Positions 11,704 to 22,382 of a stretch of 64,000 bases of DNA are shown piece by piece. Where the stretch lies: the NCBI GenBank assembly GCA_004519485.1, contig CP038132.1, positions 1 to 64,000 of the forward strand. The letters are read 5' to 3'. This DNA is from Nannochloropsis oceanica. Taxonomy: Eukaryota; Sar; Eustigmatophyceae; Eustigmatales; Monodopsidaceae. Numbering within the stretch: position 1 is the first letter of the stretch; each line of letters opens with the position of its first letter. The notes below the pieces were generated by a model. That model ran no database searches. It was not told the origin of the DNA and saw nothing but the letters and a program-made list of their open reading frames with translations. Both the position numbers and the translations under genes were made by a program.

Positions 11704-12100
11704 ATATAGGCTAATGAAAGGGCACCCCACCCTCCCTGCCTTCTTCCTTTTCTCCCTCCTTCCCTCCCCCCTCGTACCACTACATGTCTATCCCCATGGC
11801 ACAGTCCGTCACCTCCCTCGTTCCCTCTTTCCCTCCCTCCCTCCCTCCCCCCCTCTCTCCCTGGATCGAGGAAAGTCACTTCTTCCTTTCCCTCCCTCCC
11901 TTCACCCCCTCCCTACGTGGAGGAAAGGCATATATCTGTGGGTGGACCGATGTGGTTTTTGTCACCGGGAAAATAGCAGTTGGATCCTTCGTACGGGGGG
12001 GGGAGTCCGCGCGTGGCCCTGAGGGAGGGGAAGAGGGCGGGCGTGCGGGCGGGAGGGAGGGTGTGAACAAGAAGAGAATACTTTGGACAAGGCATGTTCA

Positions 12101-15100
12101 TCATGCGAGAGGGATAGGTGTCAGCAACAGATAACACCACACGATGGGCCTTGGAGGGAAAGAGGGAGGGAGGGAGGGAGGGAGGGAGGGAGGACGTACC
12201 AGCACCAGTAACTACACATATGCGTCGCGACCATGCCCTGGAATCCGATCTGAAAATCCCCGATCCAATTCGCCTCCTTGATCCATCCGTCCTCATTCGG
12301 CATCATCCGGGGGGTAATCTTAACCAGACCCCCGTGGTAGGCGTACATGTACGTCTCACTGCTGTCATTTACACAGTCGGGGATGGGAAAACAGTCCCAC
12401 GGGACCTGAACGACAAAATCGCCGATTTCCCAGACTGAGGGGGCGGGCGGGAGGGAGGGAGGACGGGGAGGGCGGGAGGGAGGGGGGAAAGGAGGGCGGG
12501 AGGGAGGGAAGGAGGGAAGGTGAGTGCGCGTGGGTTTCATCGGCCAAATTTCCACACGCACGAATCGAGGGAGGTAGGGAAGGAGGGAGGGAAGGAGGGA
12601 AGGAGGGAAGGAGGGAAGGAGGGAGGGAGGGAGGGAGGGCAGGGCAGGGGAAACACGTACCCATATTGTAGGAAATAGCCTTCCCTCGAAAACGGATGCC
12701 GGAGCCCATAAAGGCCGGGCTTCGGCCGTTGATGTGCATTTTATAATAGTCACTAAAGGCGGCGTCACCCACGCGGGGAGTGCCTGAGGGGGGGAGGGAG
12801 GGAGGAAAGGAGGGAGGGAGGGAGGGAGGGAGGGAAGGAGAAGGCGTGTGTCATCAACGATGAATGAAAAGGGTCTTCCGAGAGAGAGAGAGAGAAAGGG
12901 AGGGAGGAAGAGGTAGAGAAAAAGAGAAAAATGAAAATAAAATCTGTATGCCCTCCTCTTACCCTTCCCCCCCTTCCTCCTCATTTCCTTACCGATGGCG
13001 ATCACTTCCACCTTGCCCTCCAGTCTGGGCCCATATTTCCTGGGAAGAAGGGAGGGAAGGGAGGAGGGAGGGATTAAAAGAGGGGGAAGGTTTGATTGAG
13101 ACTGATGTGAGCGTCGAGCTTTGCCTTTCTCCCTTGCAGGCACATGTGTTTCCTTCCCTCCCTCCCTCCCTCCCTCCCTCCCTCCCTCACTTGGTCAGGT
13201 ACGCCCTAATAAGCACCTCCCTCCCTCCCTCCCTCCCTCCCTCCCTCCCTCCCTCCCTCCCTCATTTGGTCAGGTACGCCCCGGTAAGGGCCGCTACCGC
13301 CCCTCCCTCCCTCCCTCCCTCCCTCCCTCCCTCCCTCCCTCCCTCCCTCCCTCCCTCCCTCCCTCCCTCCCTCCCTCCCTCACTTGGTCAGGTACGCCCC
13401 GGTAAGGACCGCTACGGCCCCTCCCAGCGAATCCCCGGCCAGGCTGACCCTCCGTGGGGCCACCCTCTCCATCTCAGCGTCCAGTAGCGGGGCAAGAGCT
13501 TCCAAGTACCGTAGAAAGCCTTTGTGGACCCGCCCGGGGACGCCCACGGCCGCCGCTGCCTCGTCGGAAGAGAAGGGATAGTCGAAATTGGCGGCCCAGT
13601 CCTGGGGAGGGAGGGAGGGAGGGAGGGAGGGAGGGAGGGAGGGAGGGAGGGAGGGAGGGAGGGAGGGAGGAGTAGTCGACATTAGTGGCTCAGTCCCAGG
13701 GAGGGAGGGAGGAAGGGAGGGAGGGAGGGAACGACAAAGCTTCCCAAGGGGAATATATACATGGATGGAAAGCTGGAGGGAGCAAGGAGAAGAATGAAGG
13801 AGGCCTACCTCATCGGTCGTGCTCCCGCGCATCAACACCACCAGATGCCCGTCTTTCGCCATTGAGACGGCGAACACACCCGTCTGCGACTTCATTAACC
13901 TGCCAGTGGTCCATCCATCCGCCAAATTCCAGTCGGGGAAGTCGCTGAATTCGAGAGGGGGACGTCCTGCGTCGACGGCTGCGTCCGGACGCAGGATGTC
14001 TGCCATGTGCTGCCATGCCTGAGAAAGGGAGGGAGGGAGGGAGGGAGGGGAGGAGAGTTACTTTGAAGGATACCCGGAGATTTCATGCGCTCTTGAGTGG
14101 AGCACCCAGCGATTATGGTATTGGCTTTCTGAGCGTGCTCTACCAGGCCCTGCAAAGAAAGAGGAAGGAAGGGAGGGAGGGAGGGAGGGATGCGCCTTGC
14201 CGGCAACGTCATTTTCGTCGACAAATACCCTACATCCCAATGACTCCCTCCGCTGTGATTCATGACTTCTCCCTCTCCCCCTTTTTCCTTTCCTCCTTCC
14301 CTCCCTCCCTCCTTACCCGCGTAACCATGGCATAGTACCAGTAGATGGTATGTCTCTCGGCGTCCGCCACTCGTTCGTCAATTATGGCCGGGAGCATGTC
14401 CGGATACACAGCAAGAGGCTCGGGAAGGTAGGCGTTCATCTCGGGGGTGGGTTGGAGAGCGTGTTGGAAAAATTTATTCAGGGAGGGAGGGGTATCGAGG
14501 ATGTCTAGGGAAGGGAGGGAGGGAGGGAGGAAGGGAGGGAGGGAAGGAGGGAGGAAGGGAAAAAAGCTTAGCTCCTGTCAATGATAGAAGATAAATAATT
14601 CAATGACTGAAGACACTCCCCAACTGAACTCATTCCGTACTGTCTCTCATTCCGTTCTCCCTTCCCCGCCCCTCCACGTCCCACTCACTCACATTTCTCC
14701 AGTCGTCGCACAAAGGGACAGATGGGTACAGTGCGGAGGAGCAAGCCTATCACGGCACATGTCGGGTTCAGCCGTTCGATCTCGCCCGTGTAAATCGTCT
14801 CCCGTAACATCTCGCTGAAAGAGCCATTCTCTCTCAGGCGCTTTTTAAGCCAGAGAAAGGGGTTTGGCTCTTCCGTCTCCTGGTGCTCCTCCCATAGCAC
14901 TTGCTCCAACGCTTCTTGCGGCTTTGTCTTCAGCTCCACCACCACAGGGACCGTGCCTTGGTTGTCGTGGGCCACTATTCTACAAAGGCTTAGAAGGCAG
15001 AACGCTGCAGCGAGTCTTAAACGCCTAAGCGGACCCCTCAGTCGGTACCGTCGTGTTTGCTTTTGGCGAGAGGCCTGGGGAGAGGTAGCGGCTCGTTGGC

Positions 15101-15218
15101 CCATGCCGCGGAGGGGGACTCGGGCACGACTTTCGGGGTCGTCAAGGCGTAGAAGTGCGTGTGGTAGGTGTGTGTACACCGTGGAGAGGGATCCTCTGCC
15201 TGCCTGCTCCAAGCTCAC
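12101..15218 (-). CDS. Class 3 (fungal-type) lipase
   Basis: This is an alpha/beta-hydrolase acting on acylglycerols. Nine exons were placed: 15218-14693, 14504-14317, 14149-14062, 13999-13809, 13601-13384, 13039-12993, 12783-12661, 12434-12200 and 12149-12101, about 554 residues. Family signs in order are VFAVSMAKDGHLVVLMRGST, the nucleophile elbow GDSLGGAVAVL (usually GHSLGG), VEVIAIGTPRVGDAAFSDYY, and YMYAYHGGLVKI with a likely catalytic His. A hydrophobic stretch in exon 1 (LRLAAAFCLLSLCRIVA) could be a signal peptide or anchor. The exon 3-4 joint is uncertain: the strongest acceptor (exon from 14018) breaks the frame, while an AG inside it (exon from 13999) keeps it. The last exon has a weak AAG acceptor. 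Introns are rich in (CCCT)n/(GGGA)n. Substrate and location are not determinable. Confidence 0.85.
13187..13425. repeat. Exon-end/donor duplications separated by (CCCT)n in the lipase gene
   Basis: The 3' end of lipase exon 5 with its donor, plus-strand TCACTTGGTCAGGTACGCCC near 13379-13425, recurs at about 13261-13308 (CTCATTTGGTCAGGTACGCC) and in shorter form at 13187-13216. The units are separated by long (CCCT)n, including a pure run at about 13300-13380. The middle copy has AT in place of the donor GT; the distal copy keeps GT. Confidence 0.9.
13606..13671. repeat. (GGGA)n tract in a lipase intron
   Basis: A nearly pure GGGA run on the plus strand, which is (TCCC)n in the lipase transcript, lies directly upstream of the acceptor of exon 5. 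It serves as the polypyrimidine tract. Confidence 0.9.
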
Positions 15219-15850
15219 CGCTGGGTTTAAGAAGTGACTGGCGTCATCTCAAGGAAAGGCCGGCATGCAGGTAGCGCCTCTGCAGGCAGCACGGAAGAAA
15301 TGTGCGTCTCCCACCCTCACAACCGTTCGATGAGGTATATGCAGTGTAAGCCTGCGGGTATGTTAAAAATGGTATGGTTGCGTACGGTGAAATCGACGAG
15401 AAAGTGTAGGTAGAGAGATTGCCTCTTGAGCTCCCGAATGGATTTTTTGAGCGTTAGTTTGGCGAAGTGCGGATGAGGGAATGCGGGCGGCTGTGAGAGG
15501 CGCCAGGACGCCGAACTTAAGAAATAATAAGGCATAAGTCCCAAAGGAATATCATGCGTGTGATAAGTGGCGAGATTGACAACGCTCCCCCCCCCCTGGA
15601 CCCTCTACTAACCCCTCAGGGAGGGTTGGCGTTGAGGACATGGGACTCGCGCAAAATAATTACGTTCTAAGCATCTCCAAAGCGATATGCTTTATGCCAC
15701 CCACCTTTATGCGCATTACCACTTTGCCACGCCCTCTCTCATACAAAATACTTGAATCTTCCCCCCTTAAACAAGTTCTGTCGCGCAGGGAGCCACTTTT
15801 GGGAAAATTACGTGCTTACAGGTTCCACCAGCGCACGCGCCAACACATCG
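15219..15850. promoter_or_regulatory. Divergent upstream region of lipase (-) and YLPM1-like gene (+)
   Basis: These 632 bases lie between two divergent genes and should hold both promoters. A minus open frame at 15544-15317 (75 codons) has no recognisable motif and is not called. The YLPM1 frame stays open upstream to an ATG at 15752, so its transcript may begin earlier. Confidence 0.4.
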
Positions 15851-16224
15851 ATGCATCAGCCTCCTCCCCCCCCTCCTCCGCCTCCTCCCTCTTCAGTCGT
15901 CCCGGCACCCCCTCTTCCACCCCCACCACCTCCACCAGGCACCGCGACGGCAGCAGCACTAGCAGTACCACCTCCACCACCACCACTGCCAGGAGCAGCA
16001 GCGCCGCAGCAACCCCCGTTGCCGGGGAGCCAGGAAGCGCTAGAGGCGGAACGAACAGCAGCATGGGAGGCGTACCATCAGCAGCAAGCCTGGCAGCAAT
16101 ACTACATGCAGCAGCAGCACCAACAGCATTTCCAGCAACAACCGCACCAACAACAGTACGTGCAGCAGCAACATTCAAATTCCATCCAGCGTCAACAACA
16201 CCAAGCCTGGCAGGAATACTACAC

Positions 16225-16268
<44 letters not shown>

Positions 16269-18529
16269 TGCCATCCTCACCTCACCAAGCACAATCCGGC
16301 CCATCGATGGCACCTGTAGCCGCAATAGCAGCTCCTCCTCCTCCTCCTCCTCCTCCTCCTCCTCCTCCTCCTCCTCCTCCTCCTTTTTCGGCAGGTTATG
16401 TCGAACCCTCTCGGATGCCCAACTCCCAACCCCCTCCCCTAGCTCCAGCAGCGGGAGGAGAAGGAGGAGCAGCACGAATAGGGACGGGAGGGCAAAGACA
16501 AGGTTTTATGCAACCTGATTATGGCTATAACGGGCAAATGCAGCAGCAGCAGCAGTGGGGAGTAGGAGGAGGGTTTGGGGGACCACCGCCCTGGCATCCG
16601 CAGCAGCAGCATCCGCCGCAGCAGCAGCATCAACACGCGCCTTCCCTGTACTTCCGTCAGCCCTCAGCACATCTTTCCCAACCGTCAAATATCGAGCAGC
16701 TGCTGCAGCAGCCACACCCCGCAGGGCCGCTCAGCAAACCCCTTCCCCTAGGCCTCAAACCAGGGGAGGAGGTTGACGCCAGCTCCCTCTTCCTTCCCCC
16801 TGGCCGTACCTCCCGCCCTCCCAAAATTTGTCTGATTTTGCGCGGGCTGCCGGGGAGTGGGAAGAGCCATCTTGCGAAGCTCATCCGATCGATCGAACGG
16901 TGAGTATTTCGGAGGGAGGGAGGGAGGGGGTGATGTATGTTCAAACAAATTTAATCGATATTCAAATGCAATGAATAAAGACGAATGGACAATAAGAATA
17001 ACGAAGTCTCCACCCCCACCCACCTTGTACCTACGCACGCACGTCCACGTCATTACCATTCTGTATACACCCATGCATATATCCCACACCTGTGACAGAG
17101 AACACAAAGGAGCAGCTCGCGTCCTTTGCTTGGACGACTACTTCCTCCAGGAGGTCACCGTTGAGGAAGTTGGGGAGGGCGGGGTCCTGCAGAAGGTCAC
17201 CAAACTTGAGTTTCAATACGAGGCAGAGATGGAGGGGGTTTACATGGCCAGTCATTTCAAAGCCTTCCAAAAAACGATCAATGAGGGGTTGTTTTCGGTG
17301 GTAGTTGCCGACGCAATTAATTTGTTAAGGTCGCAATTCCAGGAGTTTTGGACTTGTGCCGTTGGGAAGGGGTTTAGGGCGTATGTGGTGGAGATGCCGG
17401 GGGGGTTAGATGTGGGGAGGTGTGCGAGGAGAAACGTGCATGGTTGGAGCAGGGAGGGCTTGGAGAAGATGAAAGAGGACTGGGAAGGGACGCCGTTGCA
17501 TATGGCGCGAATGACGGGGGTGGAGGGTTTGTTGGGGGAGAAGGGGATAGAGGAGGTGGAGATGGGGGAGGAGGAGGAGGAGGAGGAGGAGGAGGAGGAG
17601 GGTGGAGGGGGGGAGGGAGGGAGGGAGGAAGGTCTGCCGGTGGGGGTAGAGAGGAGGAGGTGGAGCGGGAAGAAGAAGAAGGAGGGGCAAGGAGGGAAGA
17701 GGAGTCGATGGGAGGTGGAGGAGGAGGAGGTGGAGGAGGAAGCGGAGAAGGTGGTGCAAGGAAGATTTAAAATGGGGAAAGAACAGGGAGGGAAAGAGAA
17801 AAAGCGGGTCCAGTGGCGTGAAGTGATAGACGATTTGGCATTCTTTAATGATCGGGAGATGGTAGGCGTCATTCACAGGGAGAGCGAGCACGGGTTGAAG
17901 GGGTCAGGTGGGGTGAGTGTGCTTGAGTTGAGGAGGCGACAGGTAAGGAGGAAGGGAATGAGGGTGAGGTGTGGACCTGGGAGGGAGGGAGGGTAGTTGG
18001 AAATTGAGGCGAGCAAACGTGAGAAGGGAGGGAGGGAGGGAGGGAGGGAGGGAGGGAGGGAGGGAGGGAGGGTGTGTGTCACGGAATGCTTCATAATCAC
18101 GAACTCATCACTATCTGCCTTCCATCTCTCTCCCTTCTTCATGCGTATATGTATGTATGTGTGCGTGTGTGTATATCGCCTTGTATTGCTTTGCCCTATA
18201 TTCGCCCCTCTCTTTCCTCCCTCCTCTCCTTCGTCCTTCCTTCTCTTCTTCCGCCGATATCCTACCGAATCTTCTAGAATGCACAAAAACGAAAAGAGGC
18301 CGAAGTAGTCGCAGGGCGTCTCTCCTTCCTCCAAATGGTCCACCGAGAACAGAGGAGAGAGTTCAAGGGGCAGAAAAAACATTTTCACCACGATGATATT
18401 GACGACAAGAAGGGCAGGAATTCTGCTGCTGCTGCTGCTACCGCGGCCAGTGGCGGCGGTGCTAGCCGGTGGGCAGATTCGGACTCAGACGATGAGGACG
18501 AGGGGGAAGGGCGGCGAGGGTGGGCTTAA
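15851..18529 (+). CDS. YLP-motif-containing protein 1-like P-loop kinase (YLPM1/ZAP3 family)
   Basis: Three exons, 15851-16899, 17099-17942 and 18278-18529, encode 714 residues. The N-terminal half is disordered, rich in Pro and Gln, with poly-Gln near 16230-16266 and poly-Pro near 16333-16384. It is followed by a P-loop kinase-like domain: ICLILRGLPGSGKSHLAK (Walker A about residues 332-339), VLCLDDYFLQEV, LEFQYEAEMEGVYMASHFKA, VVADAINL and ARRNVHGW. These match the C-terminal domain of YLPM1 in order. An acidic low-complexity insert follows, then KKRVQWREVIDDLAFF, which aligns with the KKRVRW region of YLPM1. Exon 3 ends in a charged tail with SRWADSDSDDEDE. YLPM1 is a nuclear protein linked to telomerase regulation and to PP1 in animals; a role here is inference. 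An ATG at 15752 in the same frame would add 33 residues. Confidence 0.85.
18026..18071. repeat. (GGGA)n tract in YLPM1-like intron 2
   Basis: An eleven-unit GGGA run lies 80 bases after the donor of intron 2 (17943-18277). The same intron ends in a T/C-rich tract before CTTCTAG. Confidence 0.9.
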
Positions 18530-18806
18530 GCAGAGAAGAAAGGTAGGTACGTATACTGACGGTGGCAGTAGTAGTATTAGTGGTAGAATTAGTGGTTGTA
18601 GTAATTGTAATAGTAGTAGTGGCAGCAGCAGCAGCAGTAGCAGCGGCAGAAGTTGGTCTAGATTATGTGTGTAAAGCAAATAACAAAGAATAAAATAAAG
18701 AAGATGAAGAAAGAGAAGGAGGAAAAAGGGTAGATAGTTGGCGCAGGAAAACGAGTGAAATTTGTTCATTTTACACTTGCTCTTTAAGCTCTTGCTTTCT
18801 CACTCT

Positions 18807-19280
18807 TCAGGGATCCTCCACATCCATAGCTGCAACTGCCTCTTCTTCCCCGCCCTTTTTCCCTCCTTCCTTCCTCTTCATCCCCTCCTCTATACCCCTC
18901 TTTATCTCCTCCAGCATCTCATCCCGCACCGCCACGGCCTCCACCTCATCTACGCCCTTCTCTAAGCTCTCCATCGTGTATACCGCCGGGTTCAAACCCT
19001 CCCGTTCCATCCTCTCGAGCAGCTGCACGGGTATTTCCTCCTCTCCCAAGGCATGCCGTCCATCCTGGGCTTTTTTTAGGGCTTGGACGAAAGTATTGAT
19101 AGACGAAGTGACGAGGGGCGTGGTTTTCTTATCGTCGTAGACCAGCATGGCGTCGTCGAGTTGATTGAGGGCTAGGATCGCTTCAAGGAGGGAGGCCGCG
19201 ACGGATGATGGTTCGGATGCTGAACGAGGAGGAGCTTGGTCTGGTGGTGATGGCGATGGTTGTGGTGGGGGCCGGCTCAT
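18807..19280 (-). CDS. MED10: Mediator of RNA polymerase II transcription subunit 10
   Basis: A single-exon gene of 157 residues. The MED10/Nut2 core is visible: SLLEAILALNQLDDAMLVYD, SSINTFVQALKKAQDG, then IPVQLLERMEREGLNPAVYT and MESLEKGVDEVEAV. Family members share the LLE..LN.LD, N..V..L and NP..YT..CLE patterns. MED10 sits in the middle module of Mediator and helps transmit activator signals to RNA polymerase II. The N-terminal 30 residues are Pro/Ser-rich and the C-terminal 40 acidic and basic, both longer than in yeast or animals. It is convergent with the YLPM1-like gene (278 bases between stop codons). Confidence 0.88.
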   Translation of the reverse strand: MSRPPPQPSPSPPDQAPPRSASEPSSVAASLLEAILALNQLDDAMLVYDDKKTTPLVTSSINTFVQALKKAQDGRHALGEEEIPVQLLERMEREGLNPAVYTMESLEKGVDEVEAVAVRDEMLEEIKRGIEEGMKRKEGGKKGGEEEAVAAMDVEDP

Positions 19281-19816
19281 TATCTGTTGTGCTTGGAAAG
19301 GGGCGTGCGTTTCTCATGGTAAGAGAGTGGTGCCGTCAAGACGAGATGGACGGTGTGTGTAAATTAGTATAAGGCATGCTGCGACTCAACGTAGAGATAA
19401 GAGAGAGTTATGTTTAACATACTTTAATGTGAAAGGGATGGGGAATGCTATATATATGTCGGCGAGCGAGAGGAGGAGTTAGGGGAAAAAGTCTGCAGGT
19501 CTGGCACATAAATTAAATGCCTCATATAAAGCGGAACTGGCTGTTGTATCAAACCTTCTACACTTTATTTTTTATTTTGAAAATAGTCGGTAGTTGGTGA
19601 ATTGCTATGCGGTGGTTGTCCTGGTCCTTCATATTTATTTTACAAGGCCTTCTTCCTACCTCCGTCGTTACCCCCCGCCTCGATACTCGGCCCTTTCGTC
19701 GCACAGCTAAGAGCGCACCCATAGTCACACCGTGCGCTTAGACATTTGACACCTTAGAAGCATAACTGTGGCCATTACAAACTCCCTCCCATGAGATCAT
19801 TGATGTCTTCCTCCTC
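19281..19816. other. Intergenic region between MED10 5' end and TRAPPC9 3' end
   Basis: No gene is seen. This should contain the MED10 promoter (immediately after 19280) and the TRAPPC9 3' flank. AT-rich sequence around 19430-19570 is unremarkable. Confidence 0.6.
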
Positions 19817-22323
19817 CTACCTCTCCTCCTTCATTCTCCTTTCCCCTCCTTCTTCTCCTCTCCTTCCATCCATCTCCGTTATCAACAGCACCTGAGATTC
19901 GTGTCCCCAATACAGCAAGGGCCCCCCTTCACTTTCCACAATCCCATATCCCTCTCCTAGGCTTCCCCTCTGCGACTTTGCAAACGCTGCCAGCCCCCCT
20001 CCTCCCTCCTTCACCGGCAAATATGACGCACTCATCCCCACGCCATACACACCCGAGGCCGTGAAACTCACAAACGCCACGTGCAGATAGGTTTCACCGG
20101 GTGCCAAGACAGGGGTTGTCCAGGCTAAGGAGCCTGACCACATGGCACGAGTGGAATCAATGGCGAAATTGAGGTTGCCCTTGTGGTGAGTAGGGAGGGA
20201 AGGAGGGAGGACAAAAAGGATGTGTGAATCCATCATAAGGGCACAAGCCGACACGACACAGACACAGGAAGCGAGTAAGACTAAGGAGAAATAGAGGGGG
20301 GAGTAGGCGTACCTTTCCATAATCTTGGTAGGTGTGCACGAAACATTTACAAGGAGGGAGGCGGTGGGTGAGGGAGCGATTAGTCACTCGGAAGTGGATC
20401 GGGATGGAGGTGTAGGGAGGAGAGGTGGTGACGTTGTTGCCACTGCCGGCAAGCCACCCAAGAGTGGGAGCAGTAGGAGGAGTAGGCAGAATGGGAGAGG
20501 GAGGGAAGAAGGAGGAGGAGGGAGGGGGTGAGGGAGCGGGGGAGGGAGGGCGCGGTAGCGGTGCTTTTTGCGGGGAGGCATGCGGGAATGGCACGGGCTG
20601 CAACACCGTGAAGGAGCTCGATGCTGTCGACGCCCTCGTTAACGGAGGCGGTGTATTCAAACCTCCTTCCTCCTCCTCCTTCTCCTCCTCCTCCCCCTCC
20701 TCTCCTCCCACTCTGCAGCTCAGCTTCAGACAAGGCAATGCCAGCCTGCCCATCGCAACGGGTTTGACGACCGAGGCGATGGTGGGGGAAAGGCGGAGGA
20801 GACCCCCTCTCCCTCCATATCTGTCACTCCACTGGAGCCTTAATGACCGACAAAGGCCGTGCAAAGACTTGGCCCATGTGGGTGAGTCGAGGGTGATGGT
20901 GGGGGGGGGGGCGCGGCCTCCACCGGGGAGAGGGAGGGAAGGAGGAGGGGGGGAGAGGAGGGGGGAATGGGAAGGGAGACGGGGAAAAGGGATAATAACG
21001 CGGCGGGTGGCGTTGGGCCGAATGATTAGGGCAGTGGGTGCAAGGGAGGATGATTGGAGGAAGGTGACCTCAGTGGAGAGGGCTTGGCGGGTGGAGGGAC
21101 GGAGGGGGGAGAAGGGGCACGGAGCTGGAGTGGAGGGGGGAGGGGGGGACAAAGGAGGGGGGATGGGGGATTGCTGGGTAAGGCGGAGTTTCCGCATGGG
21201 CGATGTCGTTGCCCCCTCCGTCCCATCTTCCTTCCCTTCCTCCCTCCCTTCCTCCCCGTCGACCAGGCAGGCCTTGACGTGGAGGTCTTCGCCCGCCATG
21301 TTTTTCACTTCCACCAACAAGAAGCATTCCGATCCGTCCGTGTCAATGGCATCCATCTCCCTAATTCCTCCCTCCCACTTTCCATCCCGCCCTCCTCCTT
21401 TCCCCTTCCCTGCCCATGCCCCTCTATGGGCGGATTCGATGGCCCGGGCCAGGGGAGGGTAGATGTGCGTGGCCGCCGTTTCCACCGCCAGGTCCGTGGT
21501 GCTCAAACCCTCCTTCAAATTAAACCGTAACGGAATGGTCAACGTCCGGAAATAACGGTTCCCGGAAGCGGGGGAGGACGAGGTGGGGGACGAGTATTTG
21601 ATGAAGACGTCGGCTTCGGGAAAGCGGTCCACCCGGCGGAAGAGAAGGGGAAGAGAGAGGGAGGAGAGGCACGAGCGAGTAGTCAAGGCCGTCTGCAGAG
21701 TCTCCGTCAACGCCTCTAGCCCCAGGGGATCCAGTGACACGGGCGAGGATTCCTCTTCCCCGCCCTCCTGCACGCCCTCCCTCCCTCCCTCTGTCCCTCC
21801 CTCCGCTCCTCCCGTGAAACGGTAGAGGATCACGGGTCGACCGGCGGCCCTGGCCTTCTTGGTGAGGGCTTTGTAATGCACGCTGACCTCGACATACCCG
21901 AGAGGAACCTCGTTCATGACTGTAGTAGGGGGTAGTGGTGTGTGTGTGGGTGGGTGTGGAGGTGGATTGTGAGCGTGTGTGTGGAGATGGGGAGGGGAGA
22001 GAGGAAGATGTGTAAGGAGGGGGAGGAACGAAAGAGCAGAGGAAACACATTTGTTATATGTGATATGTACACGTATGGGGGAGTGGCTCCGGTGTGTTAC
22101 TAGGGGCTAAAAACGGACCTTGGAGCTCGATGCAGGCCTGACGATACTCCCCTGGTAGGAGTTCGATGTGCGTGGCCCATCTGTCTAGCCTCGTGGAGAG
22201 GGAGGGTAGTGCCTGCACGACGCTCGCATGGATGGTGGGGACGGCGTCCAGAGGCGCAGCCGCCCTCGTGGCCATCACTCCCCCCCTTCCTCCTCCTCCG
22301 CCGGTGAAGGGAGGGAGCAGTCG

Positions 22324-22382
<59 letters not shown>

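Larger units (their letters stand above)
11022..12100. other. Intergenic region between convergent TPR and lipase genes
   Basis: No gene is supported. The region holds a 16-base minisatellite (11148-11306), a C-rich and (CCCT)n patch (11370-11420), a 31-base tandem duplication (11636-11703), and mixed (CCCT)n/(GGGC)n sequence up to the lipase stop codon. Confidence 0.7.

Noticed and set aside
13300-13380. Telomere-like or CRISPR-like array
   Set aside because: The unit is a 4-base CCCT microsatellite. There are no spacers, and it differs from TTTAGGG telomere repeats.
20425-21462. 345-codon plus-strand frame
   Set aside because: It is antisense to TRAPPC9 exon 4, is Gly/Arg low-complexity, and has no motif.
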